From positions 62,001 through 126,000 of the forward strand of contig NZ_JAPKNI010000011.1 in assembly GCF_026343955.1 (NCBI RefSeq): a DNA stretch of 64,000 nt, written 5' to 3'. Each line of letters starts with the position of its first letter. Within the stretch, counting starts at the first letter, position 1. A program made the translations under genes and the position numbers. This stretch comes from Kaistia defluvii. Its GTDB lineage: Bacteria; Pseudomonadota; Alphaproteobacteria; Rhizobiales; Kaistiaceae. The notes beneath the pieces were generated by a model, which was given only the letters and a program-made list of their open reading frames with translations, was not told where the DNA came from and made no database searches. Below are positions 38,523 through 46,843 of this stretch, piece after piece.

Positions 38523-39560
38523 ATGACCCCCACCACCCCGCCTCGCGCCTTCGTCCCGTTCCCGACGCTGATCGGCGATATCGGCGGCACCAATGCCCGC
38601 TTCGCGCTGGTGCCGGACGAGACCGGCCGGGTCATCCGCTTCCCGACCGTGCTGACGGCCGATTTCGACACCATCGACGACGCGATCGCCGCCGTTCTGC
38701 CGGAGGGCGCCGTGCCGCATTCGGCCGTGCTGGCGCTGGCAGGGCCGATCCAGGGCGACCAGGTACCGCTCACCAATTGCCATTGGGTGGTCGAGCCCAA
38801 GCGGATGATCGCGCGCTTCGGGCTGGACGAGGTGATCCTGCTCAACGATTTCGAGGCGCTGTCACTGTCACTGCCCGCGCTGGCCGGCGAGGACCTTGTG
38901 ACCATCGGCAGCGGCACGCCGCTCGCCAATGCGGCGCAGGTGGTGGTCGGCCCCGGCACGGGCCTGGGCGCCGCGGCGCTGATCCACGCCAACGGAACCT
39001 GGCTGCCGGTGCCCGGCGAGGGCGGCCATATCGACCTCGCGCCGGTGAGCGCGCGCGATTTCGAGATCTGGCCGCATATCGAGCGGCCGCACCAGCAGAC
39101 CGACCCGTTTGCCCGCATCGAGGGCGAAACGCTGCTCTGCGGCAGCGGCCTGCTGCGGCTCTACCGGGCGGTCGCCAGCGCCCGGGGCGAGACGGCGCGC
39201 TTCGACAACCCGTCCGAGATCACCGCCGCGGCGATGGATCGCTCCGACGCGGCGGCGGAAGAAGCGCTCGAACTGTTCTGCGTGCATCTCGGCCGGCTCG
39301 CCGGCAATCTGGCGCTGATCTTCATGGCCAATGGCGGCGTATTCCTCGCCGGCGGCATCGCCGCCAAGATCGCGCCCTTCCTGAAGGAAAGCGGTTTTCG
39401 CGCCGCCTTCATCGACAAGGTGCCGCATGGCGCGATGATGGACCGGATGCCGACCTCGGTCGTCGTCCACCCCGAACCGGCGCTGGCCGGCATCACCGCC
39501 TATGCCCGCCACCCCGACCTGTTCGGCATCGCCACCGAGGGCCGCCGCTGGCATAAGTGA
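38523..39560 (+). CDS. glk: Glucokinase
   Basis: Phosphorylates glucose with ATP to glucose 6-phosphate. The 345-residue protein belongs to the bacterial Glk (ASKHA) family: phosphate-1 motif IGDIGGTNARFALVPDE, sugar-binding LLNDFEAL, PGTGLGAAALI and EGGHIDLAPVSARDFEIW. The ATG at 38523 follows CAAGGCACC; a GTG at 38466 overlapping the mgsA stop is possible but would add an unneeded Pro-rich tail. Together with mgsA this suggests a small unit at the entry and overflow points of glycolysis. Confidence 0.92.
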   Translation: MTPTTPPRAFVPFPTLIGDIGGTNARFALVPDETGRVIRFPTVLTADFDTIDDAIAAVLPEGAVPHSAVLALAGPIQGDQVPLTNCHWVVEPKRMIARFGLDEVILLNDFEALSLSLPALAGEDLVTIGSGTPLANAAQVVVGPGTGLGAAALIHANGTWLPVPGEGGHIDLAPVSARDFEIWPHIERPHQQTDPFARIEGETLLCGSGLLRLYRAVASARGETARFDNPSEITAAAMDRSDAAAEEALELFCVHLGRLAGNLALIFMANGGVFLAGGIAAKIAPFLKESGFRAAFIDKVPHGAMMDRMPTSVVVHPEPALAGITAYARHPDLFGIATEGRRWHK

Positions 39561-39629
39561 GGGCGATCCCTTTCTTCGCCTCTCCCTCAGGGCGAGGTGA
39601 AGGTGCGCCGACGCAAACATCCAAAACGC

Positions 39630-39745
39630 CGTCATCCTCGCGAAAGCGAGGATCCATGCAGCGGAGGCGTGGGCAGCTGAATCTCCGGCTTTGCGTCGAA
39701 AAAACCGGATGAAGAAGTCCCCGCCTGCGCGGGGATGACGGCGAG
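39630..39745. repeat. Palindromic repeat of the GGATCCATGCAG family after glk
   Basis: CCGTCATCCTCGCGAAAGCGAGGATCCATGCAG, a spacer, then TCCCCGCCTGCGCGGGGATGACGG. The outer CCGTCATCC/GGATGACGG arms are inverted. It resembles the 23930-24016 element. Confidence 0.6.
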
Positions 39746-39785
39746 CGTGTGGCGGCCTCCTGCCACCATCCGGCATGGCCGAACG

Positions 39786-40013
39786 TCAGCTCGTGCGCAG
39801 CAGTGTGGCGATCTCGATGTCCTCGCCGAGGTCGGGCCAGTGGATGGCCTCGCCGCGGCCGGTCAGCCGCCAGTTCTCGCGCTCGGCGCGGGTGGCGCCG
39901 AGAAGGCGCGGAAACCAGTCGATCGGGGTCGCGAGTTCGCGGCCATCGGCGAGGCTGACCAGAAGCGCCTCCTTGGTCACGGCCGCATCGATGGCGACGG
40001 GATCAATCTTCAT
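39786..40013 (-). CDS. DUF2442 domain protein
   Basis: A 75-residue protein of the DUF2442 family. Typical features are DGRELATPIDWFPRLLGATRAERENWRLTGRGEAIHWPDLGEDI, in particular the Trp-Phe-Pro-Arg-Leu and IHWPDLDEDI-like ends. AAAGGAACGACC precedes the ATG. Members are short and often found beside DUF4160 partners in toxin-antitoxin-like pairs; no DUF4160 gene is next to it here, so it seems to stand alone. Function unknown. Confidence 0.75.
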   Translation of the reverse strand: MKIDPVAIDAAVTKEALLVSLADGRELATPIDWFPRLLGATRAERENWRLTGRGEAIHWPDLGEDIEIATLLRTS

Positions 40014-40099
40014 GGTCGTTCCTTTCCGCGACGGCCGGATGATTCGATTCTTCCAGAATGCCCACAGCAGGATGGCAATTCCGAGTCCCGCTCCCGCCT

Positions 40100-42553
40100 T
40101 TACGTCCCGCGCGGTTTGGCCCGGGCCGTCGCCTGGGCGGCGAGCGGATCGTCGGGCCAGACATGCTTGGGATAGCGCCCGCGCATGTCGGAGCGCACAT
40201 CCTTCCAGGAACCACGCCAGAAGCCGGGCAGGTCCCGGGTGATCTGGATCGGCCGATGGCCGGGCGACAGCAGCGTCACCGTGACCGGCACCGCGCCGTC
40301 CGCCACCGCCGGGTGGCGGTCGAGCCCGAACAGTTCCTGGACGCGGATTTCCAGCACCGGGCCGTTCTCGTTCGAATAATCGATCGGCACGCGCGAGCCG
40401 GACGGCGCATCGAAATGGGTCGGCGCAAGCCGGTCGAGGGTGCCGCGCTTGTCCCAGGGAACGAGGCTTGCCAACCCCTCATGCAGCACGCCCGGCGTCA
40501 CCGCATCGAGCCGGCGCTTGCCATTCAGGAACGGCCCGAGCCAATCCTCCAACGTCTCCGCCAGCGCTTCATCCGAGACCTCGGGCCAGTCATCACTGAG
40601 CCGGGCATGCAGAAAGGCGATGCGGGCGCGAAACTGCTCCGCCGATTTTTCCCACGGCAGTTCGGCCACGCCGCGCCGACGGATTTCCGCGAGCAGGGCC
40701 GCCTGCACGGCTCCATCCGAGACCTTGGCAATCGCCCGGTCGCCCAGGACCAGGCGGCCGAGCCGGCGCACGGCGCGGCCGCGCACCGAGCCGGTCTGCG
40801 GATCGAAGGCGACGCTTTCCTCGTCCGTGATCGAGCCGCCGAAATGGGCCTCGATCTCGGCCAGTGTGATCGGCGCCGCCGTCAGGATGCGGGCCTTTTC
40901 GGCCGCGCCCTGCAGGCTGGCGATGGCGAGATACGGCTCGCGCGACAGCGCATCGGACGCATCGAGCACGCCGCCCCGGCCATTCGCCATGACGAAGGCG
41001 CCGGGCGCGCCGCGCGCCATGGCGATGCGATCGGGGAAGGCGAAGGCGGTGAGCAGGCCCGCCTCCTCCGGCGCCTGCCGCCCGTCATCCGGCCGCGCCC
41101 CGACATCGCGGGCCCAGCGGGCGGCGAGACCGAGCGAATCGCGGGATCTGGGATCGCGGGCGGCAAAGAGCCGGCGCACGCGCTCGCGCAGATCGGTGTC
41201 GCTGCCGCCGAGGCCGATCTCGGAAAGCACGGCGGCGACCGCGCCGGCGAGACCGCCAAGACCGAGTTCCGCGCCCTTGCGCAGCATGTGGCCGAGGCGC
41301 GGGCTGAGCGGCAGGCGGGCGAGCGCCGCGCCTTCTTTCGTCAGGCGGCGATCGGCATCGAGCGCGTCGAGCCGGGTCAGCAGCGCGACGGCTTCCTCCC
41401 AGGCCGGCCTGGGTGGCGGATCGAGGAAGGCGAGCTGGCCCGGATCGGCGACGCCCCAATTGGCGAGATCGAGCACCAAAGGCGCGAGATCAGCTTCCAG
41501 AATTTCCGACCGGTCGAAAGGCGCGAGCGCCGCCGTCTGGCCCTCTTCCCAGAGCCGGTAGCAGATGCCGGGTTCGGTACGGCCGGCGCGGCCGCGACGC
41601 TGATCGGCCGCCGCGCGCGAGACGCGGCGCGTCTCCAGCCGGGTCAACCCGGTCGCCGGCTCGTAGATCGGCGCGCGCGCCAGACCGGAATCGATGACGA
41701 CGCGCACGCCCTCGATGGTCAGCGAGGTTTCGGCGATCGAGGTCGCCAGCACCACCTTGCGCCTGCCGGGTGCGGCCGGGCGGATGGCGCGGTCCTGCAC
41801 GGCGAAATCAAGCGCGCCATAGAGCGGGGCGATCTCGACCTCGGGCCCGACGCGCCCCTCCAGCCGCTCGGCGACGCGGCGGATTTCCGCCTGTCCCGGC
41901 AGGAAGACGAGCAGGCTGCCGCTATCGGCGGCGAGCGAGCGCCGCACGGCGTCGGCCACATCGTCCTCCATGCGGCGGGCGGGGTCGCGGCCGCCATGCC
42001 GGGTCTCGATGGAAAACATCCGACCGAGGCTCTCGACCACCGGGGCCTCGCCGAGCAGCCGGGCGACGCGGGCGCCATCAATGGTGGCCGACATGACGAG
42101 GATGCGCAGATCGTCCCGCAGCGCGCCTTGCGCATCGAGGGCCAGCGCGAGGCCGAGATCGCCATCGAGGCTGCGCTCGTGGAACTCGTCGAAGATCACC
42201 GCCGCGACGCCATCGAGCGAGGGATCGTCGAGGATCATGCGGGTGAAGACGCCCTCGGTGACGATCTCGATGCGGGTCCTCGCCGAGACCTTCTTTTCGA
42301 GCCGGACGCGGTAGCCGACGGTCTGGCCGACCGCCTCGCCGAGCGTCTCGGCCATGCGCCGGGCGGCGGCGCGGGCGGCGAGCCGTCGCGGCTCCAGCAT
42401 CAGGATGCGGCGATCGCCCCGCCAGGGCGCGTCCAGCAGCGCCAGGGGCACGCGCGTGGTCTTGCCGGCGCCGGGCGGCGCCACCAGCACGGCGCTCGTG
42501 CCGCGTTCGAGCACGGATTTCAGCTTTGGGAGGACGTCATCGACGGGCAGCAT
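40100..42553 (-). CDS. hrpB: ATP-dependent helicase HrpB
   Basis: DEAH/RHA-type superfamily 2 helicase of the HrpB group, 817 residues. Motif I VAPPGAGKTTRVPLALLD, motif II IFDEFHERSLDGDLGLA (DEFH, typical of HrpB), motif III MSATIDGARV, motif VI QRRGRAGRTEPGICYRLW, a helicase-associated domain and the HrpB C-terminal domain. The ATG at 42553 starts MLPVDDVLPKLKSVLERG; further upstream the frame enters a REPIN-like repeat. Its cellular role is poorly known (RNA or DNA remodelling). A single gene, co-directional with fabI but with a terminator between them. Confidence 0.93.
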   Translation of the reverse strand: MLPVDDVLPKLKSVLERGTSAVLVAPPGAGKTTRVPLALLDAPWRGDRRILMLEPRRLAARAAARRMAETLGEAVGQTVGYRVRLEKKVSARTRIEIVTEGVFTRMILDDPSLDGVAAVIFDEFHERSLDGDLGLALALDAQGALRDDLRILVMSATIDGARVARLLGEAPVVESLGRMFSIETRHGGRDPARRMEDDVADAVRRSLAADSGSLLVFLPGQAEIRRVAERLEGRVGPEVEIAPLYGALDFAVQDRAIRPAAPGRRKVVLATSIAETSLTIEGVRVVIDSGLARAPIYEPATGLTRLETRRVSRAAADQRRGRAGRTEPGICYRLWEEGQTAALAPFDRSEILEADLAPLVLDLANWGVADPGQLAFLDPPPRPAWEEAVALLTRLDALDADRRLTKEGAALARLPLSPRLGHMLRKGAELGLGGLAGAVAAVLSEIGLGGSDTDLRERVRRLFAARDPRSRDSLGLAARWARDVGARPDDGRQAPEEAGLLTAFAFPDRIAMARGAPGAFVMANGRGGVLDASDALSREPYLAIASLQGAAEKARILTAAPITLAEIEAHFGGSITDEESVAFDPQTGSVRGRAVRRLGRLVLGDRAIAKVSDGAVQAALLAEIRRRGVAELPWEKSAEQFRARIAFLHARLSDDWPEVSDEALAETLEDWLGPFLNGKRRLDAVTPGVLHEGLASLVPWDKRGTLDRLAPTHFDAPSGSRVPIDYSNENGPVLEIRVQELFGLDRHPAVADGAVPVTVTLLSPGHRPIQITRDLPGFWRGSWKDVRSDMRGRYPKHVWPDDPLAAQATARAKPRGT

Positions 42554-42627
42554 GCCGCCGTCATAGAGGGCGACGGGCCTTCGTGCCAGTGGGGGAGCGT
42601 TGCGCCTCACGGAGGCGAGGCTAGCAA

Positions 42628-42766
42628 AACCCTCACCCCGCCCTCTCCCGCAAGCGGGCGAGGGCTTTCGGGTGGCGGGCTGCATCGGCGGGGGCGCCAT
42701 CGCGCAACAAGAGTCGGCGAGCCCCCTCTCCCGCGCGCGGGAGAGGGTCGGGGTGAGGGGCTACCC
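42628..42766. repeat. REPIN-like doublet upstream of hrpB
   Basis: CCCTCACCCCGCCCTCTCCCGCAAGCGGGCGAGGGC at about 42631-42666 and CCCTCTCCCGCGCGCGGGAGAGGGTCGGGGTGAGGGG at about 42725-42761. Two hairpins of the same family in inverted orientation. They lie in the 5' region of hrpB. Confidence 0.75.
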
Positions 42767-42780
42767 AGCCCCAAAACAAA

Positions 42781-42803
42781 AAGGGCGCCACCTGGGCGCC
42801 CTT
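42781..42803 (-). terminator. Intrinsic terminator of the fabA-fabB-fabI cluster
   Basis: On the minus strand AAGGGCGCC pairs with GGCGCCCTT across a 5-base loop, followed by TTTGTTTT. It begins 25 bases after the fabI stop. Confidence 0.85.
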
Positions 42804-42827
42804 CGAAACTCTAAACCCAAAAAAGAA

Positions 42828-43673
42828 TCAATCCGCCTGCGGGTTGATCGCCTCGGCGTGGGCCTCGTGGACCTTCAGCTCTTCCAGGCGCGGCATCGAG
42901 ACGATGTTGTAGCCGGAATCGACGAAATGCACGTCGCCGGTGACGCCGGCGCCCAGTTCCGACAGCAGATAGAGCGCCGAGCCGCCGATCTCGTCGAGCG
43001 AGACGGTGCGGCGGAGCGGGGCGTTCTTCTTCTGGTAATTGTACATGATGCGCGCATCGGCGACGCCGGAGCCGGCCAGCGTGCGGACGGGGCCGGCCGA
43101 GATCGCGTTGACGCGGATGTTGTCGCCGCCGAAATCCATGGCGAGATAGCGCACCGAGGATTCCAGCGCCGCCTTGGCCACGCCCATGACGTTGTAGTTC
43201 GGCATGACGCGGGTCGAGCCGCCATAGGTCAGCGTCAGGATCGAGCCGCCATCGGGCATCAGCGCCGCGGCGCGCTTGGCGATCTCCGTGAAGGAGAAGC
43301 AGGAGATCACCATCGTCTTCACGAAATTGTCGCGCGTCGTGTCGGCGTAGCGGCCCTTCAGCTCGTTCTTGTCGGAGAAGCCGATGGCGTGAACGATGAA
43401 ATCGATCTTGCCCCACTCGGCCTTGAGCGCCGCGAAGACGCTGTCGACGGACGCGACATCCTCGACGTCGCAGGGCAGCAGCAGCTTGGCGCCGATGCTG
43501 TCGGCCAGCGGCTTCACGCGGCGGCCGAAGGCATCGCCCTGATAGGTGAAGGCGAGCTCGGCGCCATGCGCCACCAGCGTGCGGGCGATGCCCCAGGCGA
43601 TCGAATGATCGTTGGCGACACCCATGATGAGCCCGCGCTTGCCGCTCATCAGGTTGCTGATTGGTGCCGTCAT
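42828..43673 (-). CDS. fabI: Enoyl-[acyl-carrier-protein] reductase (NADH)
   Basis: Catalyses the last reduction in each fatty-acid elongation cycle; target of triclosan in related enzymes. The 281-residue FabI-type SDR has the loop GKRGLIMGVANDHSIAWGIA, HAIGFSDKNELKG and the active-site Tyr-x6-Lys segment (YNVMGVAKAALESS), with the substrate-flipping region DARIMYNYQKKNAPLRR. AAGGAC precedes the ATG at 43673. It is the third gene after fabA and fabB and is followed by a terminator. Cytoplasmic. Confidence 0.96.
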   Translation of the reverse strand: MTAPISNLMSGKRGLIMGVANDHSIAWGIARTLVAHGAELAFTYQGDAFGRRVKPLADSIGAKLLLPCDVEDVASVDSVFAALKAEWGKIDFIVHAIGFSDKNELKGRYADTTRDNFVKTMVISCFSFTEIAKRAAALMPDGGSILTLTYGGSTRVMPNYNVMGVAKAALESSVRYLAMDFGGDNIRVNAISAGPVRTLAGSGVADARIMYNYQKKNAPLRRTVSLDEIGGSALYLLSELGAGVTGDVHFVDSGYNIVSMPRLEELKVHEAHAEAINPQAD

Positions 43674-43699
43674 TCGATCGTCCTTGTTTTTGTTATGTC

Positions 43700-44923
43700 T
43701 CAGGCGACGTAGCGCTGGAAGACCAGCGAGGCGTTGGTGCCGCCGAAGCCGAAGCTGTTGGAGAGTACGGTGTCGATCTTCGCGTCGTCGATGCGCTTGC
43801 GCACGATCGGCATGTCGGCGAAGGCCGGATCCAGTTCTTCGATATTGGCCGATTCCGCGATGAAGCGGTTGTTCATCATGAGCAGGCTGTAGATCGCTTC
43901 CTGCACGCCGGTCGCGCCCAGCGAATGGCCGGTCAGCGCCTTGGTCGCCGAGATCGGCGGGCACTTGTCGCCCGAGCCGAACACGGTCCGGATCGCCTCG
44001 ATTTCCGGCGCGTCGCCGGCCGGGGTCGAGGTGGCGTGCGGGTTGATGTAGTCGATTCCGCCCTTCACGGTCGAGATCGCCTGCCGCATGCAGCGGATGG
44101 CGCCCTCGCCCGACGGCGCGACCATGTCGTAGCCGTCCGAAGTGGCGCCATAGCCGACGACCTCGCCATAGATGCGCGCGCCGCGCGCCTTGGCATGCTC
44201 GAGCTCTTCGAGAACCAGTACGCCGGCGCCGCCGGCGATCACGAAGCCGTCGCGGTTCTTGTCATAGGGGCGCGAGGCGACGGCCGGGCGGTCATTATAC
44301 TTGGACGACATGGCGCCCATGGCGTCGAACAGGACGGAAAGCGTCCAGTCCAGCTCCTCGCAGCCGCCGGCGAACATCACGTCCTGCTTGCCGTACTGGA
44401 TCATTTCATAGGCGTTGCCGATGCAATGATTGGACGTCGCGCAGGCCGACGAGATCGAATAGTTGACGCCCTTGATCTTGAACCAGGTGGCGAGCGTCGC
44501 GGAAGCGGTCGACGACATCGCCTTCGGCACCGCGAACGGGCCGACGCGCTTGGGCCCCTTGGAACGGGTGATGTCGGCGGCCTCGACGATGGCGCGGGTG
44601 GACGGACCGCCCGAGCCCATGATGATGCCGGTGCGCTCGTTGGAAACCTCGTTTTCCTCGAGGCCCGAATCGCGGATCGCCTGCTCCATGGCGACATGGT
44701 TCCAGGCGGTGCCGCCGCCGTGGAAGCGCATGGCGCGACGGTCGACGACCTCGGCCGGGTCGAGCGTCGGCATGCCCTGAACCTGGCAGCGGAAGCCGAG
44801 CTCGGCGAAGGACTGGGCGGAGGTGATTCCGCTCTTCGCTTCATGCAGGCTCGCCAGGACTTCCTGGGTATTGTTGCCGATGGAGGAGACGATACCCGTC
44901 CCGGTCACTACGACCCGCTTCAT
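43700..44923 (-). CDS. fabB: Beta-ketoacyl-ACP synthase I
   Basis: Condenses malonyl-ACP with acyl-ACP and is essential for the unsaturated branch of fatty-acid synthesis. The 407-residue KAS I/II enzyme has the nucleophile Cys in [12 protein letters not shown], the two catalytic His in [11 protein letters not shown] and [14 protein letters not shown], and the starting [16 protein letters not shown]. The position beside fabA, which makes cis-3-decenoyl-ACP, supports KAS I rather than KAS II. Same operon as fabA and fabI. Confidence 0.95.
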   Translation of the reverse strand: MKRVVVTGTGIVSSIGNNTQEVLASLHEAKSGITSAQSFAELGFRCQVQGMPTLDPAEVVDRRAMRFHGGGTAWNHVAMEQAIRDSGLEENEVSNERTGIIMGSGGPSTRAIVEAADITRSKGPKRVGPFAVPKAMSSTASATLATWFKIKGVNYSISSACATSNHCIGNAYEMIQYGKQDVMFAGGCEELDWTLSVLFDAMGAMSSKYNDRPAVASRPYDKNRDGFVIAGGAGVLVLEELEHAKARGARIYGEVVGYGATSDGYDMVAPSGEGAIRCMRQAISTVKGGIDYINPHATSTPAGDAPEIEAIRTVFGSGDKCPPISATKALTGHSLGATGVQEAIYSLLMMNNRFIAESANIEELDPAFADMPIVRKRIDDAKIDTVLSNSFGFGGTNASLVFQRYVA

Positions 44924-44990
44924 CGCTCAGTCCTTCCTGAATTCTATCGTTCGGCCCTGACCGACCGGCCCAAACAGGCCAGCCCCGCCA

Positions 44991-45518
44991 TCAACCGACG
45001 GCAGGTGTCGCTTCGCCCTGGAACAGGCCGACGCGAAGGTCCTTGGCCCGGTAGATGGTGACGCCATCGGCCTTCAACCACCCGTCGCCGATGCCGAGCA
45101 CCAGCTTCGAGCGCAGGACGCGCTTCAGGTCGACGCCATATTCGACGTGCTTGACGCTGGGAACGACCATGCCGGAGAACTTGATCTCGCCGGTCGACAG
45201 CGCACGGCCGCGACCCGGCGACCCGCTCCAGCCGAGGAAGAAGCCCAGCATCTGCCACATGGCATCGAGGCCGAGGCAGCCCGGCATCACCGGATCGCCC
45301 TTGAAGTGGCACTGGAAGAACCAGAGATCCGGATTGACGTCGAGCTCGGCGCGGATATGGCCCTTGCCGAATTCACCGCCCTCTTCGCTGATCGACGTAA
45401 TGCGGTCGAACATCAACATGGGCGGCAGCGGCAATTGCGCGTTGCCCTCGCCAAACAATTCCCCTCGCCCGCAGGCGAGCAGAGCCTCATAGTCGAAGCT
45501 CGACGGGCGATCTGCCAT
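44991..45518 (-). CDS. fabA: 3-hydroxydecanoyl-ACP dehydratase/isomerase
   Basis: Dehydrates 3-hydroxydecanoyl-ACP and isomerises the product to cis-3-decenoyl-ACP, the entry to unsaturated fatty acids. The 175-residue protein carries the catalytic His in [20 protein letters not shown] and the Asp of GLDAMWQ. Length matches FabA (about 172) rather than FabZ. It is the first gene of fabA-fabB-fabI; in other rhizobia irr precedes fabA, but here a small secreted-protein gene is divergent instead. A CCTCGA-AAA-TCGAGG hairpin lies about 31-45 bases upstream of the start. Confidence 0.96.
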   Translation of the reverse strand: MADRPSSFDYEALLACGRGELFGEGNAQLPLPPMLMFDRITSISEEGGEFGKGHIRAELDVNPDLWFFQCHFKGDPVMPGCLGLDAMWQMLGFFLGWSGSPGRGRALSTGEIKFSGMVVPSVKHVEYGVDLKRVLRSKLVLGIGDGWLKADGVTIYRAKDLRVGLFQGEATPAVG

Positions 45519-45737
45519 GCCGTCAATCTACCTCTGTTTGGCGAGCCCCCTCGAAAATCGAGGCGCGCGCACTATCCTGTCGCATGGGGATATTCGCCCC
45601 CCAGCGTTGATCGTGTGCTTCCTAACATAGCCGCCCAGCGTTCGAAAGCCCGCCGGGATCCATGCGATCGTCGAGCGATGCCGGGGCTGATAGCATGGCC
45701 GGACCGTGGCGCCCCTGCGCTGCATGGAGAGATTTTG

Positions 45738-46076
45738 ATGCAGAGATCGCTCGGCCGGCGCCTGGCCTTCAGCGCAGCGGCGCTGTTCTGGAGCCTTGCG
45801 CCGCTGCCTGCCCTGGCCGGCAGCGGCATCGACACGCCCGGCCTTTTCCAGCAGCCCAACCTTTTTGCCCAGCCGAAGCTGTTCACGGCGCCGCAGCCCC
45901 GCGTGCGCACGCCGGCCGCGCCGAAGATCCGGCCCATGGCCGGCAGCGAATGCCGCACCCTGCTCGGCACCTGCACGCTGGGCCGGCTGGAGCAGGTGGG
46001 CGACCGCTGCTTCTGCCGCACGCCCAAGGGCGCGGTGCAGCAGGGCACGACGGAAATCCGCCGCCAGGGACGATAG
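45738..46076 (+). CDS. Small secreted protein with C-terminal cysteine cluster
   Basis: A 112-residue protein not assigned to a family. It has a signal peptide with an Arg-rich start (MQRSLGRRLAFSAAALFWSLAPLPALAGS; cleavage likely after ALA), a Pro/Gln/Phe-rich middle with short FAQPKLF-like repeats (LFQQPNLFAQPKLFTAPQP), and a C-terminal part with four cysteines (SECRTLLGTCTLG, CFC). It may be a periplasmic protein with two disulfides. A GAGA stretch is the only ribosome-site-like sequence before the ATG. Divergent from fabA. Confidence 0.6.
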   Translation: MQRSLGRRLAFSAAALFWSLAPLPALAGSGIDTPGLFQQPNLFAQPKLFTAPQPRVRTPAAPKIRPMAGSECRTLLGTCTLGRLEQVGDRCFCRTPKGAVQQGTTEIRRQGR

Positions 46077-46105
46077 ACGCGCATCTGCAGCGTTCGCGAC
46101 ATGCA

Positions 46106-46127
46106 AACGGGCGCCTCGGCGCCCGTT
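46106..46127. terminator. Bidirectional hairpin between convergent genes
   Basis: AACGGGCGCC (46106-46115) pairs with GGCGCCCGTT (46118-46127). It sits between the small secreted gene and regA, which converge. U-runs are short on both sides. Confidence 0.5.
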
Positions 46128-46151
46128 ATCGTTCCGCGAGGCTGGCTCGCC

Positions 46152-46709
46152 TCAGCGCGGCGCGCGCTTTGCCAGGATGCGCTGCAAGGTGCGCCGATGC
46201 ATGTTGAGGCGGCGGGCCGTCTCCGAGACATTGCGCTCGCACAGTTCATACACGCGCTGGATATGCTCCCAGCGGACGCGATCGGCCGACATCGGATTGT
46301 CCGGCGGCAGGGCGCGTTCGGTCGGATCGCGGGTCAGCGCCGAAAAAACCTCGTCGGCATCGGCGGGCTTGGCCAGGTAGTCGACGGCGCCCAGCTTCAC
46401 GGCGGTCACGGCGGTGGCGATGTTGCCATAGCCGGTCAGGACGACGGTGCGCGATTCCGGCCGGCGCTTGCGGATCAGCTCGATCACGTCGAGGCCGTTG
46501 CCATCTTCCAGGCGCATGTCGACGACGGCATAGGCCGGCGGCTTCTGGTCGACCTTGCGCATGCCTTCCGCCACCGAATCGGCCGTGTCGACGAGAAAGC
46601 CGCGTGCTTCCATCGCCCGGGCAAGTCGCTGCAGGAAGGCCTTGTCGTCATCCACGATGATGAGCGAGGTGTCCGTGCCGGCGAGACCGGCCGATTCCAG
46701 ATCTGTCAT
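46152..46709 (-). CDS. regA: RegA/ActR/PrrA-type response regulator
   Basis: Response regulator partner of the redox-sensing kinase RegB. It has 185 residues: a receiver domain with DDD at 20-22 and phosphoryl-acceptor Asp64 (AVVDMRLEDGNGLDVI), Thr (VVLTGYGNIA) and Lys (YLAKPADADEV), and a C-terminal Fis-type helix-turn-helix (SETARRLNMHRRTLQRILAKRAPR). The family controls respiration, carbon and nitrogen fixation and pH tolerance in alphaproteobacteria. The kinase gene is 134 bases upstream on the same strand. No senC gene is between them, unlike Rhodobacter. Confidence 0.93.
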   Translation of the reverse strand: MTDLESAGLAGTDTSLIIVDDDKAFLQRLARAMEARGFLVDTADSVAEGMRKVDQKPPAYAVVDMRLEDGNGLDVIELIRKRRPESRTVVLTGYGNIATAVTAVKLGAVDYLAKPADADEVFSALTRDPTERALPPDNPMSADRVRWEHIQRVYELCERNVSETARRLNMHRRTLQRILAKRAPR

Positions 46710-46843
46710 AGACGTTTAACTCCGCGCCTCCCCGAATTTTCTTTTCCTTCCAGAAGGGGTTATAGGCACCCGAAGTCCCCTCGCCAAGGCCACCATGCAA
46801 CCGGAAGGGCCGAAACAGGGCCCGGCGGACGCTATGCTCGGCA

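Noticed and set aside
40003-40215. Small minus-strand frame between the DUF2442 gene and hrpB
   Set aside because: It mostly overlaps the 3' end of hrpB in another frame, with no ribosome site or family resemblance.
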